A DNA stretch of 64,000 nucleotides from JAGXQV01 sp964527565. Lineage in GTDB: Bacteria; Pseudomonadota; Gammaproteobacteria; Burkholderiales; Sulfuricellaceae. This document shows, piece by piece, positions 16,710-25,177 of the stretch; within the stretch, counting starts at the first letter, position 1, and the number at the start of each line of letters is the position of its first letter. Below the pieces are notes generated by a model. The model was given only the letters and a program-made list of their open reading frames with translations, had not been told where the DNA came from and ran no database searches. Location of the stretch: contig CAZGOY010000003.1 in the NCBI GenBank assembly GCA_964527565.1, positions 62,001 through 126,000 on the forward strand, in the 5' to 3' direction. The position numbers and the translations under genes were made by a program.

Positions 16710-17219
16710 ATGGCTCACCTTCACGACACCGGCTACAAATACCTCTTCGCGCATGCCGACCTGGTGGAGCACGCGCGCGACACGGATGAAGTCAAGCGCG
16801 CCATCCGCTATGTGGGCCAGGCGGTCGCCCGATCGCCGTTCAAGCAGACGATAGACAAAGCCGTGATGCAGTGGCTGCACTACCGGATGGACAACACGTT
16901 GTCCGAACTGCATCTGCCGGACGTGGATGACATACTGAAAGGAACTGAAATGATCGAAACGAATATGGCTAGAATACAGGCCAAGGCCGTGGCTGAAGGG
17001 GTGGCTGAGGGGATTCTGCTCGGCAAGCTCGAAGGCAAGCTCGAAGGCAAGCTCGAAGGCGAATCCATGCTGCTTGAGCGCCAGATCACCAAGCGCTTCG
17101 GCCCCCTCACCGACCAAACCCATACCCGCCTCAGAGCCGCCACGACGGACCAGCTAGAGACTTGGGCAGAGCGCATTCTGGATGCCAAAACGCTGGCGGA
17201 GGTCTTCAACGACCATTGA
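16710..17219 (+). pseudogene. Internally deleted Rpn-family (PD-(D/E)XK) nuclease/transposase-like gene
   Basis: The N-terminus MAHLHDTGYKYLFAHADLVE resembles the start of Rpn-like recombination-promoting nucleases/DUF4351 proteins, but the nuclease core normally following it is missing. The frame jumps to a C-terminal helical region and a DUF4351-like tail (ERQITKRFGPLTDQTHTRL). 169 codons remain against about 280-330 in the family. A 12-base tandem repeat (17031-17066, encoding GKLE units) sits in the linker. It is open throughout, so it may still be translated, but without catalytic residues. The family assignment is moderate. Confidence 0.65.
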
Positions 17220-17220
17220 G

Positions 17221-17316
17221 GGTGAATCTGACGGCGGTGGCCTATGTGGACCTGAACCCGACTCGCGCCAGGATAATGGCCCGCGAAAAAGGCTCCCACG
17301 GTGTTTTCCTTTATTG
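17221..17316 (+). pseudogene. Fragment of a Y1 (IS200/RAYT-like) transposase
   Basis: 31 codons in frame read VNLTAVAYVDLNPTRARIMA and end at a TGA. The AYVDLNPxRA motif is a hallmark of REP-associated/IS200-like tyrosine transposases. No catalytic His-hydrophobic-His or Tyr is left. It directly follows the deleted Rpn-like gene. It may be a relic of the transposase that mobilised one of the palindromic repeats here, which is inference. Confidence 0.65.
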
Positions 17317-17340
17317 AACCTGGATGATTCAGAGCAGCCA

Positions 17341-18066
17341 TCAAGGCAAACGCCCCGCCGTCACCATGCGGTTGAACAGGATGTTGGGGGAAACCCAGGC
17401 GACGAGGTCGTCGAAAGTTTCGCGGGGAGTCCGGCTGACAAACTCGTCATCTGCATCGCTGTTTTCTGCTTCATCGGCGTCGGCGCTGACGACGATTTGC
17501 GTTCCTGCCGTATTGAAGGCGCCGAACCCATTCCTGCCATGGGAAACAACGATGGCGGGGAGCAACGTGGCCAATACGGCGCCACCGGTTGCAACACGTA
17601 CCGTCGCATCGCCCGCCGAACAGAGTTCAAAGGAAACACCCGCCCTGGCAATTCCACAGCCGGTGCCGTCGTCAGTATCGGCAAACGTTGCGGTCACGCG
17701 ATATGTGTAGCGATTTCCCCAGGAATCTGTCTCATTAACACCTAGTGTTGCCCAAGGTAAAACCCCGCTATTTCCGCCAGTGCAACCGGCTGGTGCCGCA
17801 ATGCGCGGCCTCGCCAATCCGGCTCCAGCAGCGCCACTTGCCAACAATGGATCCGCCGGACAGGGTAAATTGCCTTGGGTAATGGCAAACCCGATCAGCG
17901 CCTGATTGATCTCATCCAGAGCTTTTTGCGTTTCTGCCACGCGGCGCTGTTCCATCTGCGCCGAAAGCGGCATCAGCATGCCGCCCAGCAGCAGGCCGAT
18001 GATGACCAGCACGATGGCCATTTCGACCAGCGAGAAACCGCGCACCTCATATTTACATGTTTTCAT
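17341..18066 (-). CDS. Type IV prepilin-like / pseudopilin protein
   Basis: 241 residues. Leader MKTCKYEVRG, then FSLVEMAIVLVIIGLLLGG, a prepilin peptidase site with Phe+1 and Glu+5. The following region QRRVAETQKALDEINQALIGF and LPCPADPLLASG resembles pseudopilin-like proteins common in betaproteobacteria. Acidic C-terminal region. It was probably next to the other prepilin gene (15070-15726, same strand) before the Phd/PIN segment entered; this is inferred. Confidence 0.8.
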   Translation of the reverse strand: MKTCKYEVRGFSLVEMAIVLVIIGLLLGGMLMPLSAQMEQRRVAETQKALDEINQALIGFAITQGNLPCPADPLLASGAAGAGLARPRIAAPAGCTGGNSGVLPWATLGVNETDSWGNRYTYRVTATFADTDDGTGCGIARAGVSFELCSAGDATVRVATGGAVLATLLPAIVVSHGRNGFGAFNTAGTQIVVSADADEAENSDADDEFVSRTPRETFDDLVAWVSPNILFNRMVTAGRLP

Positions 18067-18087
18067 GCACCCTACTCCTCGCCCGCT

Positions 18088-18303
18088 TCACGCAGCGCGC
18101 AACAGGTGTTTTTCGACTTCGGCAGGTACGTGGATAACGTCAAACATTGCGGCGGGATAAAGATAGTCCTCACCGCTTTCATCCACCACGCGCACCATTC
18201 CATGCGCATTTGCATGCTCATCGCCGATAAGCTCATAGAGTTTGCGGCGCTCCAACGATGCGTCATACCCCTCATTCGTAATGCAAACAACAAATGTGCT
18301 CAT
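18088..18303 (-). CDS. Hypothetical small protein
   Basis: 71 residues, MSTFVVCITNEGYDASLERR at the start, then a compact alpha/beta-like sequence with Tyr-rich segment EDYLYPAAMFDVIHVP. I know similar small proteins only as uncharacterised; the length and composition suggest a small soluble protein. It ends 21 bases before the prepilin gene on the same strand. A repeat element lies directly upstream. Confidence 0.6.
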   Translation of the reverse strand: MSTFVVCITNEGYDASLERRKLYELIGDEHANAHGMVRVVDESGEDYLYPAAMFDVIHVPAEVEKHLLRAA

Positions 18304-18315
18304 AAATTATCCGCC

Positions 18316-18464
18316 CTAACCCGAATGTTTCATAAATTTCGACAAACCTGGTAGGAGGGGCCTTGGCCCCGAGATTTTTATCTTCTCGCGACTGAACGGA
18401 AAAGCTCGGGGCCAAGGCCCCTCCTACCGGCAAGGCTGCGGTTTTTATGAAACATGAGGGCTAA
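18316..18464. repeat. REPIN/MITE-like palindromic element, copy B
   Basis: Ends CTAACCCGAATGTTTCATAA and, inverted, TTAGCCCTCATGTTTCATAA. Two inverted REP units, GTAGGAGGGGCCTTGGCCCC and its complement GGGGCCAAGGCCCCTCCTAC, about 40 bases apart. The element ends exactly at the stop codon of the Uma2 gene (18465). Confidence 0.85.
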
Positions 18465-19040
18465 TTACCCGTTTGACATCCGCACATCTTCATAAACCTC
18501 GTCCAGCGAAAAAGCAGCCTGAAAACCGTCGCAGGCGATTTCGATGCCGCCCGCATCCTCCACGACCTGATAAAGCCATTGGTCATGGTCGTTGCGCTGG
18601 TAAATCTCGATGCGCCGGGTGTCCTGCGCCACCAGCAGATAGTAGCGCAGCGAATCCAGCGTGCGATAGGCGAACAGCTTCTCGCGGCGGTCGGTGGTTT
18701 CGGTGGCGGGGGAGAGCACCTCGACGACCAGGCAGGGCGCTTCCTTGTAAAGCGGCGCGGCATCCTGCGGGTCGCAGGCGACCATCACGTCCGGGTAGTA
18801 AAAGGCTTCGCGCTGCGTCACCCGCACCTTCATGTCGCTGATGAATACGCCGCAGGGTTTGCCGCGCGCGGCGGCACGCAGATGGAAGAAAAAGTTTCCG
18901 GCGATCCGGTTATGTTTTTCCCCCGCGTCGGCCATGGCGAATACCTCGCCGGCAATGTACTCGTAGCGGATTTCGCTTTTCTGCTCACCGTCGAGGTACT
19001 CTTCGACGGAAACTTGATGTTTACGGGCGGGAAGATTCAT
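18465..19040 (-). CDS. Uma2-family (DUF820) PD-(D/E)XK endonuclease-like protein
   Basis: 191-residue Uma2 protein starting MNLPARKHQVSVEEYLDGEQ; upstream in-frame codons to 19160 lack family similarity. The predicted catalytic strand is PCLVVEVLSPATETTDRREK. Related to, but clearly different from, the Uma2 gene at 3613-4242. Function unknown. The stop codon abuts repeat copy B. Confidence 0.85.
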   Translation of the reverse strand: MNLPARKHQVSVEEYLDGEQKSEIRYEYIAGEVFAMADAGEKHNRIAGNFFFHLRAAARGKPCGVFISDMKVRVTQREAFYYPDVMVACDPQDAAPLYKEAPCLVVEVLSPATETTDRREKLFAYRTLDSLRYYLLVAQDTRRIEIYQRNDHDQWLYQVVEDAGGIEIACDGFQAAFSLDEVYEDVRMSNG

Positions 19041-19217
19041 TTCCAATGACTCCTGATGGCGCTGCGACCCGGCTAGTATAGCCTTGATAAACCGGAAATT
19101 GCCACTTGCCGCCAGTGCGCTTCTCCCCATCCGGGTAGCTTGATGGCACGGCGGGGGCATGTTACTTTAGACCATGACCAAATCGCCGCTCCACCCAGGC
19201 TTTCCCCGCTGATTCGC

Positions 19218-20240
19218 ATGGTTTTATCCGAACGCATCCATACCTACGGCCAGTTTCTGCTGAAGAAATACGGCGAGCGCGTGCACAAGATCGCGCTCGA
19301 CGCGGGGTTTACCTGCCCGAACCGCGACGGCGCCAAGGGAATCGGCGGCTGCACTTTCTGCAACAACGAGTCGTTCAGCCCCAACGGCCGCACGCCGCCC
19401 ACTGTCGCGGAACAGTTGGCGTCCGGTCGGCGCGCTATCGGCAAGCGCACGCGGGCGCGCAAGTTCATCGCCTATTTCCAGGCCTACACCAACACCTATG
19501 CCAAGGTGGAGCACCTGGAAATGCTCTACCGCGAAGCGTTGCAGGAGGCGGATATTATCGGCCTTTCCGTCGGCACCCGCCCCGACTGCGTTTCGGCGGA
19601 GGTATTGGACCTGCTGGCGCGCTACCAGGATCAGGGGCTGGAAATCTGCCTGGAACTGGGTTTGCAATCGGCCTTTGACGACACCCTGCGCCGCGTCAAT
19701 CGCGGCCACGGGCTGGCGGAATACCGCGATACGGTGCTGGCCGCCCGCAGCCGCGGCATCCCGGTGTGCACCCACCTGATTATCGGGTTGCCCGGCGAGG
19801 GCGAGGCGCACTACCATGCCAGCCTGGATACGGTATTGGAACTGGGCACCGACGGCATGAAACTGCATCCGCTGCACGTCGTCAAAAATACCATTCTGGC
19901 GCACCAGTGGCGCAAGGGCGAATATCAGCCGATGACGCGCGCGGACTATGTGCGCATCGCCGCCGACCTGATCGAGCGCACCCCGGCGCATATCCCTTAC
20001 CACCGCATCACCGGCACCTGCTCGCGTGCGATTCTGCTGGCACCGGCATGGTGCGCGGAAAAATGGAACGTGCTCAACGGTATCGAGGCCGAATTGCGGC
20101 GCCGTAACCGCCATCAGGGGCAGGGTGCCGCAGCACCCGCCGGAACTGCGTTGGCGCTGCCTGTCGTACAACAAGTGGAAATACGCCCGCCGCGGGTTTT
20201 TCCCAAATTCACCATCGAGGAGCTCAAACATGTCGCTTGA
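19218..20240 (+). CDS. TIGR01212-family radical SAM protein (YhcC-like)
   Basis: Radical SAM enzyme of the YhcC/TIGR01212 family, reaction not established. 340 residues from MVLSERIHTYGQFLLKKYGE. The iron-sulfur cysteines lie in FTCPNRDGAKGIGGCTFCNN, spaced as in Elp3-like members rather than the standard CxxxCxxC. The conserved ICLELGLQSAFDDTLRRVNRGH and THLIIGLPGEGE follow. It overlaps ubiU by 11 bases, so the three genes probably form one operon, suggesting a job under low oxygen. Confidence 0.88.
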   Translation: MVLSERIHTYGQFLLKKYGERVHKIALDAGFTCPNRDGAKGIGGCTFCNNESFSPNGRTPPTVAEQLASGRRAIGKRTRARKFIAYFQAYTNTYAKVEHLEMLYREALQEADIIGLSVGTRPDCVSAEVLDLLARYQDQGLEICLELGLQSAFDDTLRRVNRGHGLAEYRDTVLAARSRGIPVCTHLIIGLPGEGEAHYHASLDTVLELGTDGMKLHPLHVVKNTILAHQWRKGEYQPMTRADYVRIAADLIERTPAHIPYHRITGTCSRAILLAPAWCAEKWNVLNGIEAELRRRNRHQGQGAAAPAGTALALPVVQQVEIRPPRVFPKFTIEELKHVA

Positions 20241-21231
20241 ACTGGTTTGTCCGGCGGGCAATCTGCCTGCCCTCAAGGCCGCCGTGGATAACGGCGCGGA
20301 TTGCGTGTACATGGGCTTTCGCGACAACACCAACGCGCGCAATTTCGCCGGTCTCAATTTCGATGACAACGCAGCGCGCGAAGGCATACGCTATGCCCGC
20401 AACAAGGGGGTAAAAGCCCTGCTGGCGCTCAATACCTTTCCCCAGTCGGACAGTTGGGAGCGCTGGACCGGCGCCGTCGACAAGGCGGCACTTCTGGGCA
20501 TGGACGCGGTGATCCTCGCCGACATCGGCCTGATGCGCTACGCGGCGCGCCATCATCCCAAGCTGCGCCTGCACCTTTCGGTGCAAGGCTCGGCCACCAA
20601 TTACGAAGCGATCAATTTCTACCGCGAGCATTTCGGCGTGCAGCGCGCCGTGCTGCCGCGCGTGCTGTCGCTGCCGCAAGTCGAGCAGGTGGTGAGGAAC
20701 ACCCCGGTGGAAATCGAGCTGTTCGGTTTCGGCGGGCTGTGCGTGATGGTCGAAGGACGCTGCGCGCTGTCTTCCTATGTCACCGGCGAATCCCCCAACA
20801 CCGTCGGCGTGTGTTCGCCGGCCAAGGCGGTGCGCTGGCAGCAGACCGACAAGGGGCTGGAATCCCGCTTGAACGGCGTACTGATGGATCGCTACGACGA
20901 AGGCGAGAACGCCGGTTACCCGACGCTGTGCAAGGGGCGTTTCGAGGTCAACGGTGAAACCTATTACGCCATCGAGGAACCGGCCAGCCTCAACACCCTG
21001 GAAATGCTGCCGGAAATGCTGCGCATCGGCATTGCCGCCATCAAGATCGAAGGTCGCCAGCGCAGCCCGGCTTACGTCGAGCAAGTCACCAAGGTGTGGC
21101 GGGCGGCCATCGACGCCGCCAAACGCGCGCCGCAGGGCTATCAAGTGATGCCCGCCTGGATGACGCAACTCAACAAGGTCGCCGAAGGCCAGCAGCACAC
21201 CCTGGGCGCCTACAACCGTCCGTGGAAATAA
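20230..21231 (+). CDS. ubiU: UbiU, O2-independent ubiquinone hydroxylation protein (peptidase U32 family)
   Basis: 333-residue U32-family protein. UbiU and UbiV form a 4Fe-4S heterodimer that, with UbiT, hydroxylates ubiquinone precursors without O2. Cluster-type cysteines are visible in FGGLCVMVEGRCALSSY, VGVCSPAK and TLCKGRF. The N-terminus is MSLELVCPAGNLPALKAAVD. The start at 20230 overlaps the radical SAM gene. ubiV follows 14 bases later. No ubiT is adjacent. Confidence 0.93.
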   Translation: MSLELVCPAGNLPALKAAVDNGADCVYMGFRDNTNARNFAGLNFDDNAAREGIRYARNKGVKALLALNTFPQSDSWERWTGAVDKAALLGMDAVILADIGLMRYAARHHPKLRLHLSVQGSATNYEAINFYREHFGVQRAVLPRVLSLPQVEQVVRNTPVEIELFGFGGLCVMVEGRCALSSYVTGESPNTVGVCSPAKAVRWQQTDKGLESRLNGVLMDRYDEGENAGYPTLCKGRFEVNGETYYAIEEPASLNTLEMLPEMLRIGIAAIKIEGRQRSPAYVEQVTKVWRAAIDAAKRAPQGYQVMPAWMTQLNKVAEGQQHTLGAYNRPWK

Positions 21232-21245
21232 CGAATCCGAATGCT

Positions 21246-22145
21246 ATGAAACTCTCTCTCGGCCCCCTGCTGTACTACTGGGAACAGGAAACCGTCTTCA
21301 AATTTTACGAGGACATCGCGGCGGCGCCGCTCGATATCGTCTATCTCGGCGAAACCGTGTGCTCGCGCCGCCATACCGTGCGCACCGAGGACTGGTTCGA
21401 CATCGCCGGCAAGCTGGCCGATGCCGGCAAGGAAGTGGTGTTTTCCAGCCAGGCGCTGATGGAATCGGAATCCGACCTGAAAACCCTGCGCCGCCTGGTC
21501 GACAACGGCCGCTTTCGCGTGGAGGCCAACGACATGGGCGCGGTGCGCCTGCTCTCGACGGCGAAAATCCCGTTCATCGCAGGCCCCCACGTCAATACCT
21601 ATAACGCGCAGAGCCTGGCGATGCTGGCCGATCTCGGCGCCATGCGCTGGGTGATGCCGGTGGAAATGTCGCGCGCCGCGCTAAGCCACCTGCTGGCGGA
21701 AAAACCCGCCGGTATGGAAACGGAAGTCTTCTCTTACGGACGCCTGCCGCTGGCGTTTTCGGCGCGCTGCTTTACCGCCCGCCACTACAACCTGCCCAAG
21801 GACGATTGCCAGTTCCGCTGCATGGATTATCCCGACGGCCTGCGCCTGACCACTCGCGAAGGTCAGGATTTCCTGGTGCTCAACGGCATTCAGACGCAAT
21901 CCGCCGGGGTCTACAATCTGATCGCCGAACTGGACGCCATGCGCGGCATGGGGGTGGACGTGGCGCGCATCAGCCCGCAGGCGTTCCACACGCCGCGCAT
22001 CGTCAAGCTGTTCCGCGAGTGCCTGGAAGGAAACATGCCGCCCGCCGCCGCCCTGCAACAGATGAAGAAACTCATGCCCGGCGAAGCGGTGGATGGCTAT
22101 TGGCACGGCAAGCCGGGCATCGAAGCGCTGGCGCAGGAGGAATAG
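21246..22145 (+). CDS. ubiV: UbiV, O2-independent ubiquinone hydroxylation protein (peptidase U32 family)
   Basis: 299 residues, starting MKLSLGPLLYYWEQETVFKF. Partner of UbiU. Cysteine motif CFTARHYNLPKDDCQFRC and the early Cys in LGETVCSRRH fit the 4Fe-4S ligands of the family. The gene ends one base before repeat copy C and is convergent with the TauD-like gene. Confidence 0.93.
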   Translation: MKLSLGPLLYYWEQETVFKFYEDIAAAPLDIVYLGETVCSRRHTVRTEDWFDIAGKLADAGKEVVFSSQALMESESDLKTLRRLVDNGRFRVEANDMGAVRLLSTAKIPFIAGPHVNTYNAQSLAMLADLGAMRWVMPVEMSRAALSHLLAEKPAGMETEVFSYGRLPLAFSARCFTARHYNLPKDDCQFRCMDYPDGLRLTTREGQDFLVLNGIQTQSAGVYNLIAELDAMRGMGVDVARISPQAFHTPRIVKLFRECLEGNMPPAAALQQMKKLMPGEAVDGYWHGKPGIEALAQEE

Positions 22146-22146
22146 G

Positions 22147-22290
22147 TTAACCCGAATATTTCATAAAAAGCCACCAAGCCCTGTAGGAGCGGGCTTGCCC
22201 GCGAGCTCTTGGTTTCAGCAGAGGAAAAGTCAAAATCTCGCGGGCAAGCCCGCTCCTACAGTATTTGTGGAAATTCATGAAATGTTCGGA
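22147..22290. repeat. REPIN/MITE-like palindromic element, copy C
   Basis: Left end TTAACCCGAATATTTCATAA, right end (inverted) CCGAACATTTCATGAATTTC. The two inverted units are GTAGGAGCGGGCTTGCCCGC and its complement, the classical REP form. It lies between the convergent stops of ubiV and the TauD-like gene, the usual REP location. Confidence 0.88.
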
Positions 22291-22298
22291 CTGGCAGC

Positions 22299-23204
22299 CT
22301 ACGGGTAGACTTCCGCCACGCCCGTTCCGGCAATGCGGTCGTAATAGCGCGCCCGGTAAAGCAGGCGCTTGCGACCGGCGCTGTCGTTGAAACCGGCGCG
22401 GTCGTGCAGGACGTTGTTGCAGATCAATCCCATGCCGGGATCCAGCTTGGCACGGTAAATCCAGGGGAGATCGCTCCCCAGTAGTTTTTCCAGGAAAGCC
22501 ACCGCCGCCAGGGTAAGCGCATCCTGCTTCCACACGATGCTACGGGTGCGCGCGGTGTAACGCATGTGCAGGTCGCCGCTTTGCGGATGCAGTGAAAACA
22601 CCGGGCCGCTTTCGTCAGGACGCGCCACGCCCCCTTCTTCGAGGCGCGCGGGGATGGTCATGGCGTCGGGTTGCATGAAGGCGCGGATGAATTCCGGGTT
22701 TTCGTCGCGCATCAGCAAATAGGCGATTTCGTGGTCCAGCAAGGCATTTTCACCGCCATCCGCCGCGCTTTGCACACAATGCAATTGCAAGCCCCAGATT
22801 TGCCGCTCCGCGCTATTGTAGTAGCCGTCAGTGTGCCACTTGATCGGACGGTTGGTGTAGGGAATGTAGTGCTGGTGCGCTTCATCCGCCTGCACGGTGA
22901 GCGAGGTCAGGCCGTCGCCGTCGGCCAGCAGGTTGCAGTCCAGACGGGTAAGGCCGAAACGCGCGCCGAGCAGGCGCGGGATGGCCTTGTCCGAGTCATT
23001 GCCGGTCTTTCCGGCATATACTGCCATGTTGGTCTTGCGGCAAGCCGCCACCAAGGCGCGGAATTCGCTTTCCTTCAAACGGCGCGGGTCGTCGATTTCC
23101 ACCACGATGCCGCCGATAGCGGTCGGGTAATCATTCAGCTTGCGTTCGCGCCAGCGCTGGTAGGCAGCGTCATTGGCGAGAGAAAATGGGGAGGCGGCGT
23201 TCAT
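22299..23204 (-). CDS. TauD/TfdA-family Fe(II)/2-oxoglutarate-dependent dioxygenase-like protein
   Basis: 301 residues from MNAASPFSLANDAAYQRWRE. The metal-binding HxD motif is in IKWHTDGYYN and the distal His probably in NNVLHDRAGFND, with Arg residues following for the 2-oxoglutarate carboxylate. The substrate is unknown. It needs O2, which contrasts with the anaerobic functions of the convergent ubiUV. A Rap1a-like gene lies 4 bases upstream on the same strand. Confidence 0.82.
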   Translation of the reverse strand: MNAASPFSLANDAAYQRWRERKLNDYPTAIGGIVVEIDDPRRLKESEFRALVAACRKTNMAVYAGKTGNDSDKAIPRLLGARFGLTRLDCNLLADGDGLTSLTVQADEAHQHYIPYTNRPIKWHTDGYYNSAERQIWGLQLHCVQSAADGGENALLDHEIAYLLMRDENPEFIRAFMQPDAMTIPARLEEGGVARPDESGPVFSLHPQSGDLHMRYTARTRSIVWKQDALTLAAVAFLEKLLGSDLPWIYRAKLDPGMGLICNNVLHDRAGFNDSAGRKRLLYRARYYDRIAGTGVAEVYP

Positions 23205-23208
23205 TGCT

Positions 23209-23562
23209 TCAGTCTTTCTCCGGGGTTTTTCTCCGGCACGGGAAGGTCTCCACCAGCGCTGCGGTGACCAGGGCGCCGGCCGGGACGTGCAGGTCATTGG
23301 GATGGCTTTTCAGGTAGCCGCCCACGGCATTGAGCAACTGCTCCTTGCGCACGTTGACCGGCGGACAATAATAGTAAAGCGAGGTGCCGGCCAAGCCATC
23401 CGATACCCCCATGACGAACCCCTCATACAGGCCGCCCTGATAATTGTTGCTGCCCGCGTGTGGCATGTGGCGGCTAAGCTCCTGCCCGGAAAACGGGGCG
23501 GCGTGAAGCGATGGCGCAATACAGCAAAACAGGGAAAACAGCAACGGCGGCATGGCTTTCAT
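23209..23562 (-). CDS. Rap1a/Tai-like secreted protein
   Basis: 117 residues with a signal peptide (MKAMPPLLFSLFCCIAPSLHAA). The mature part has the Rap1a/Tai pattern: GGLYEGFVMGVSDGLAG, a CP segment and PAGALVTAALVETFPC, including a cysteine pair for a disulfide. Some family members are immunity proteins of type VI effectors, many others have unknown periplasmic roles; no effector gene is nearby. It ends 4 bases before the dioxygenase start. Confidence 0.7.
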   Translation of the reverse strand: MKAMPPLLFSLFCCIAPSLHAAPFSGQELSRHMPHAGSNNYQGGLYEGFVMGVSDGLAGTSLYYYCPPVNVRKEQLLNAVGGYLKSHPNDLHVPAGALVTAALVETFPCRRKTPEKD

Positions 23563-23599
23563 GTGACCTCCCAGTCAGGTTTTCTTGTGAATTGTCCCG

Positions 23600-24880
23600 T
23601 CAGCTTACCAGCTTGATATTTCTCCTGTAAATGCGAAAGGCAAATAATAGATTCGCTTCCAGCAGCAGCATGGAGGCCGCGAAAACTGCCGCCGCCGGCC
23701 AGATCAACCAGGGTTGCAGGCTGGACAGCGCCAGCACGGGCATGGCGCAAAAGTGCAACCACATCTGGCGGCGCATGGGCTTTTCCGGCAGGATTTCCTT
23801 CATGTTCGGCACCTTGGCGATGCCGGTCAGCTGGCTTTGCAGGTGGAACCAGATCAGGAAGGGGACAATTTTGTATAACATGCCGTTGACCACGGAAACG
23901 GCGAAACCGCCGATGAACAGGGTGCCCAGGAGAAAGGGATAGCCCGGCCAGACATCCAGCTCCGGCACGATCTGCCCGGCCATCCACAGCGCCAGCGCCA
24001 ATGGCAGCGAAACCATGCCGTAGCGCCAGAACAGCAGGGTGACGTCCGACACTTTGCGCCGCCGCAGTCTCTGCAGGCGCAGGGTGGCGACCGCGTACAG
24101 CGCGAAGCCCAGCGCCAGGAATCCGCCCAACACGACATGGATTGCCGCCCCGGCCAGTAGCGCCAGCGTCCAGCCCAGCAATAACCCGAACAGGCCGCTG
24201 GTCAACCAGCCAGTGAGCGGCTTGGGGTAGGCGGGAGTCAGTTGGAACATCGGCACTACCTGATAGGAAACGCTGACCACCAGCAGGCCGACCCAGCCCA
24301 GCAAGCCCCAGGCGAGATGAAAGGTGGTGAACTGCACGCGGTTGACGATCCACCAGCCCCAGCCATGGTTGCTGGCCAGCATCACCCCCAGTGTTGCTGC
24401 GATGGTCAGCGCCAGCAAGGCCAGGCGCATGCCGCGCGAGGTGGGGTTGCTCGTGGCGCGCGTCAGGCTGTACGCCGCCGCGCTGATAAACAGGACGAAC
24501 CCTCCCCCCAGCAGAAATGTGGCTGCCTGCATCAGTTGGCCAGCGCCCAGCAGAAAACCGCCTGCCAGCGCCAGGACGCCGGGAACCAGCAAGGCCAGCA
24601 CGCCGAGGGAAACTTCTTGTGGCCGTGCCACAGGCGCCCCCGCTACCACCGGCAACATCTGGAACAGGGCGCCCAGCATGGCGAAGCCGAGGAAACCCAG
24701 CGTCATCAGGTGAGTGAGCGCCAGCGCCGGCGGCAGCCAGCGGCTGTCGAACAGGGAGGGGCCGTGCCACAACATCAGCAATGCAGCTGAGAAAGCAAAC
24801 AGCGGCGCGGCGAGAAAAAAGCGTAGCGGCACCAATATCGGCGGTGCCTGCTCGAAGGACAGGCCGGCTTGGGGTGTCAT
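23600..24880 (-). CDS. Polytopic membrane protein linked to NO metabolism (heme-copper oxidase subunit I-like/NnrS-like)
   Basis: 426 residues with about twelve TM helices. Histidines that could ligate heme or metal lie in helix motifs LTHLMTLGFLGFAMLGALFQ, FTTFHLAWGLLGW and LIWFHLQSQ. The pattern resembles NnrS and heme-copper oxidase subunit I-like proteins found in nitrogen-oxide clusters, but I cannot assign it to a named family with certainty. It is probably co-transcribed with DUF2249 and hemerythrin genes (gaps 30 and 12 bases), divergent from norCB. Confidence 0.6.
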   Translation of the reverse strand: MTPQAGLSFEQAPPILVPLRFFLAAPLFAFSAALLMLWHGPSLFDSRWLPPALALTHLMTLGFLGFAMLGALFQMLPVVAGAPVARPQEVSLGVLALLVPGVLALAGGFLLGAGQLMQAATFLLGGGFVLFISAAAYSLTRATSNPTSRGMRLALLALTIAATLGVMLASNHGWGWWIVNRVQFTTFHLAWGLLGWVGLLVVSVSYQVVPMFQLTPAYPKPLTGWLTSGLFGLLLGWTLALLAGAAIHVVLGGFLALGFALYAVATLRLQRLRRRKVSDVTLLFWRYGMVSLPLALALWMAGQIVPELDVWPGYPFLLGTLFIGGFAVSVVNGMLYKIVPFLIWFHLQSQLTGIAKVPNMKEILPEKPMRRQMWLHFCAMPVLALSSLQPWLIWPAAAVFAASMLLLEANLLFAFRIYRRNIKLVS

Positions 24881-24910
24881 GATTTCACGATTTGAAAGCT
24901 TGGCGCCGGT

Positions 24911-25165
24911 TCAGGAATGGTTCTTGACGTTGTCCTGTTCCTGGCTTTTGCGCCACACCAGAAACTCGAACAACTCGTCGCCGCTGGCGTGGGTGGCGTG
25001 CTCAAAACCGCGTTTGGCGAGCAGGGGGTAGAGCAGGCACGGTTCGCGCGTGTGGATGACATGCAGGCGCTGCCCCGCTTCCAGGCGCGCGGCTTCTTCG
25101 AGGACGTTTTCCAGCGGCAACGGCGGTTCCAGGCCGCGCACGTCAATGACCCGGTCTTCTGCCAT
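24911..25165 (-). CDS. DUF2249 (TusA-like) protein
   Basis: 84 residues, starting MAEDRVIDVRGLEPPLPLEN. The fold is the TusA/SirA-like two-layer sandwich, but the usual CP motif is replaced by PPLPLEN. DUF2249 genes are common beside hemerythrin, NnrS and NO reductase genes. Role unknown. Confidence 0.85.
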   Translation of the reverse strand: MAEDRVIDVRGLEPPLPLENVLEEAARLEAGQRLHVIHTREPCLLYPLLAKRGFEHATHASGDELFEFLVWRKSQEQDNVKNHS

Positions 25166-25177
25166 CGGCGCCGCCGT

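Noticed and set aside
18305..18470. Inverted GC-rich units of copy B as a rho-independent terminator
   Set aside because: The same structure with conserved outer ends occurs at two other places, once inside a gene; it is better described as a repeat, though it may stop transcription.
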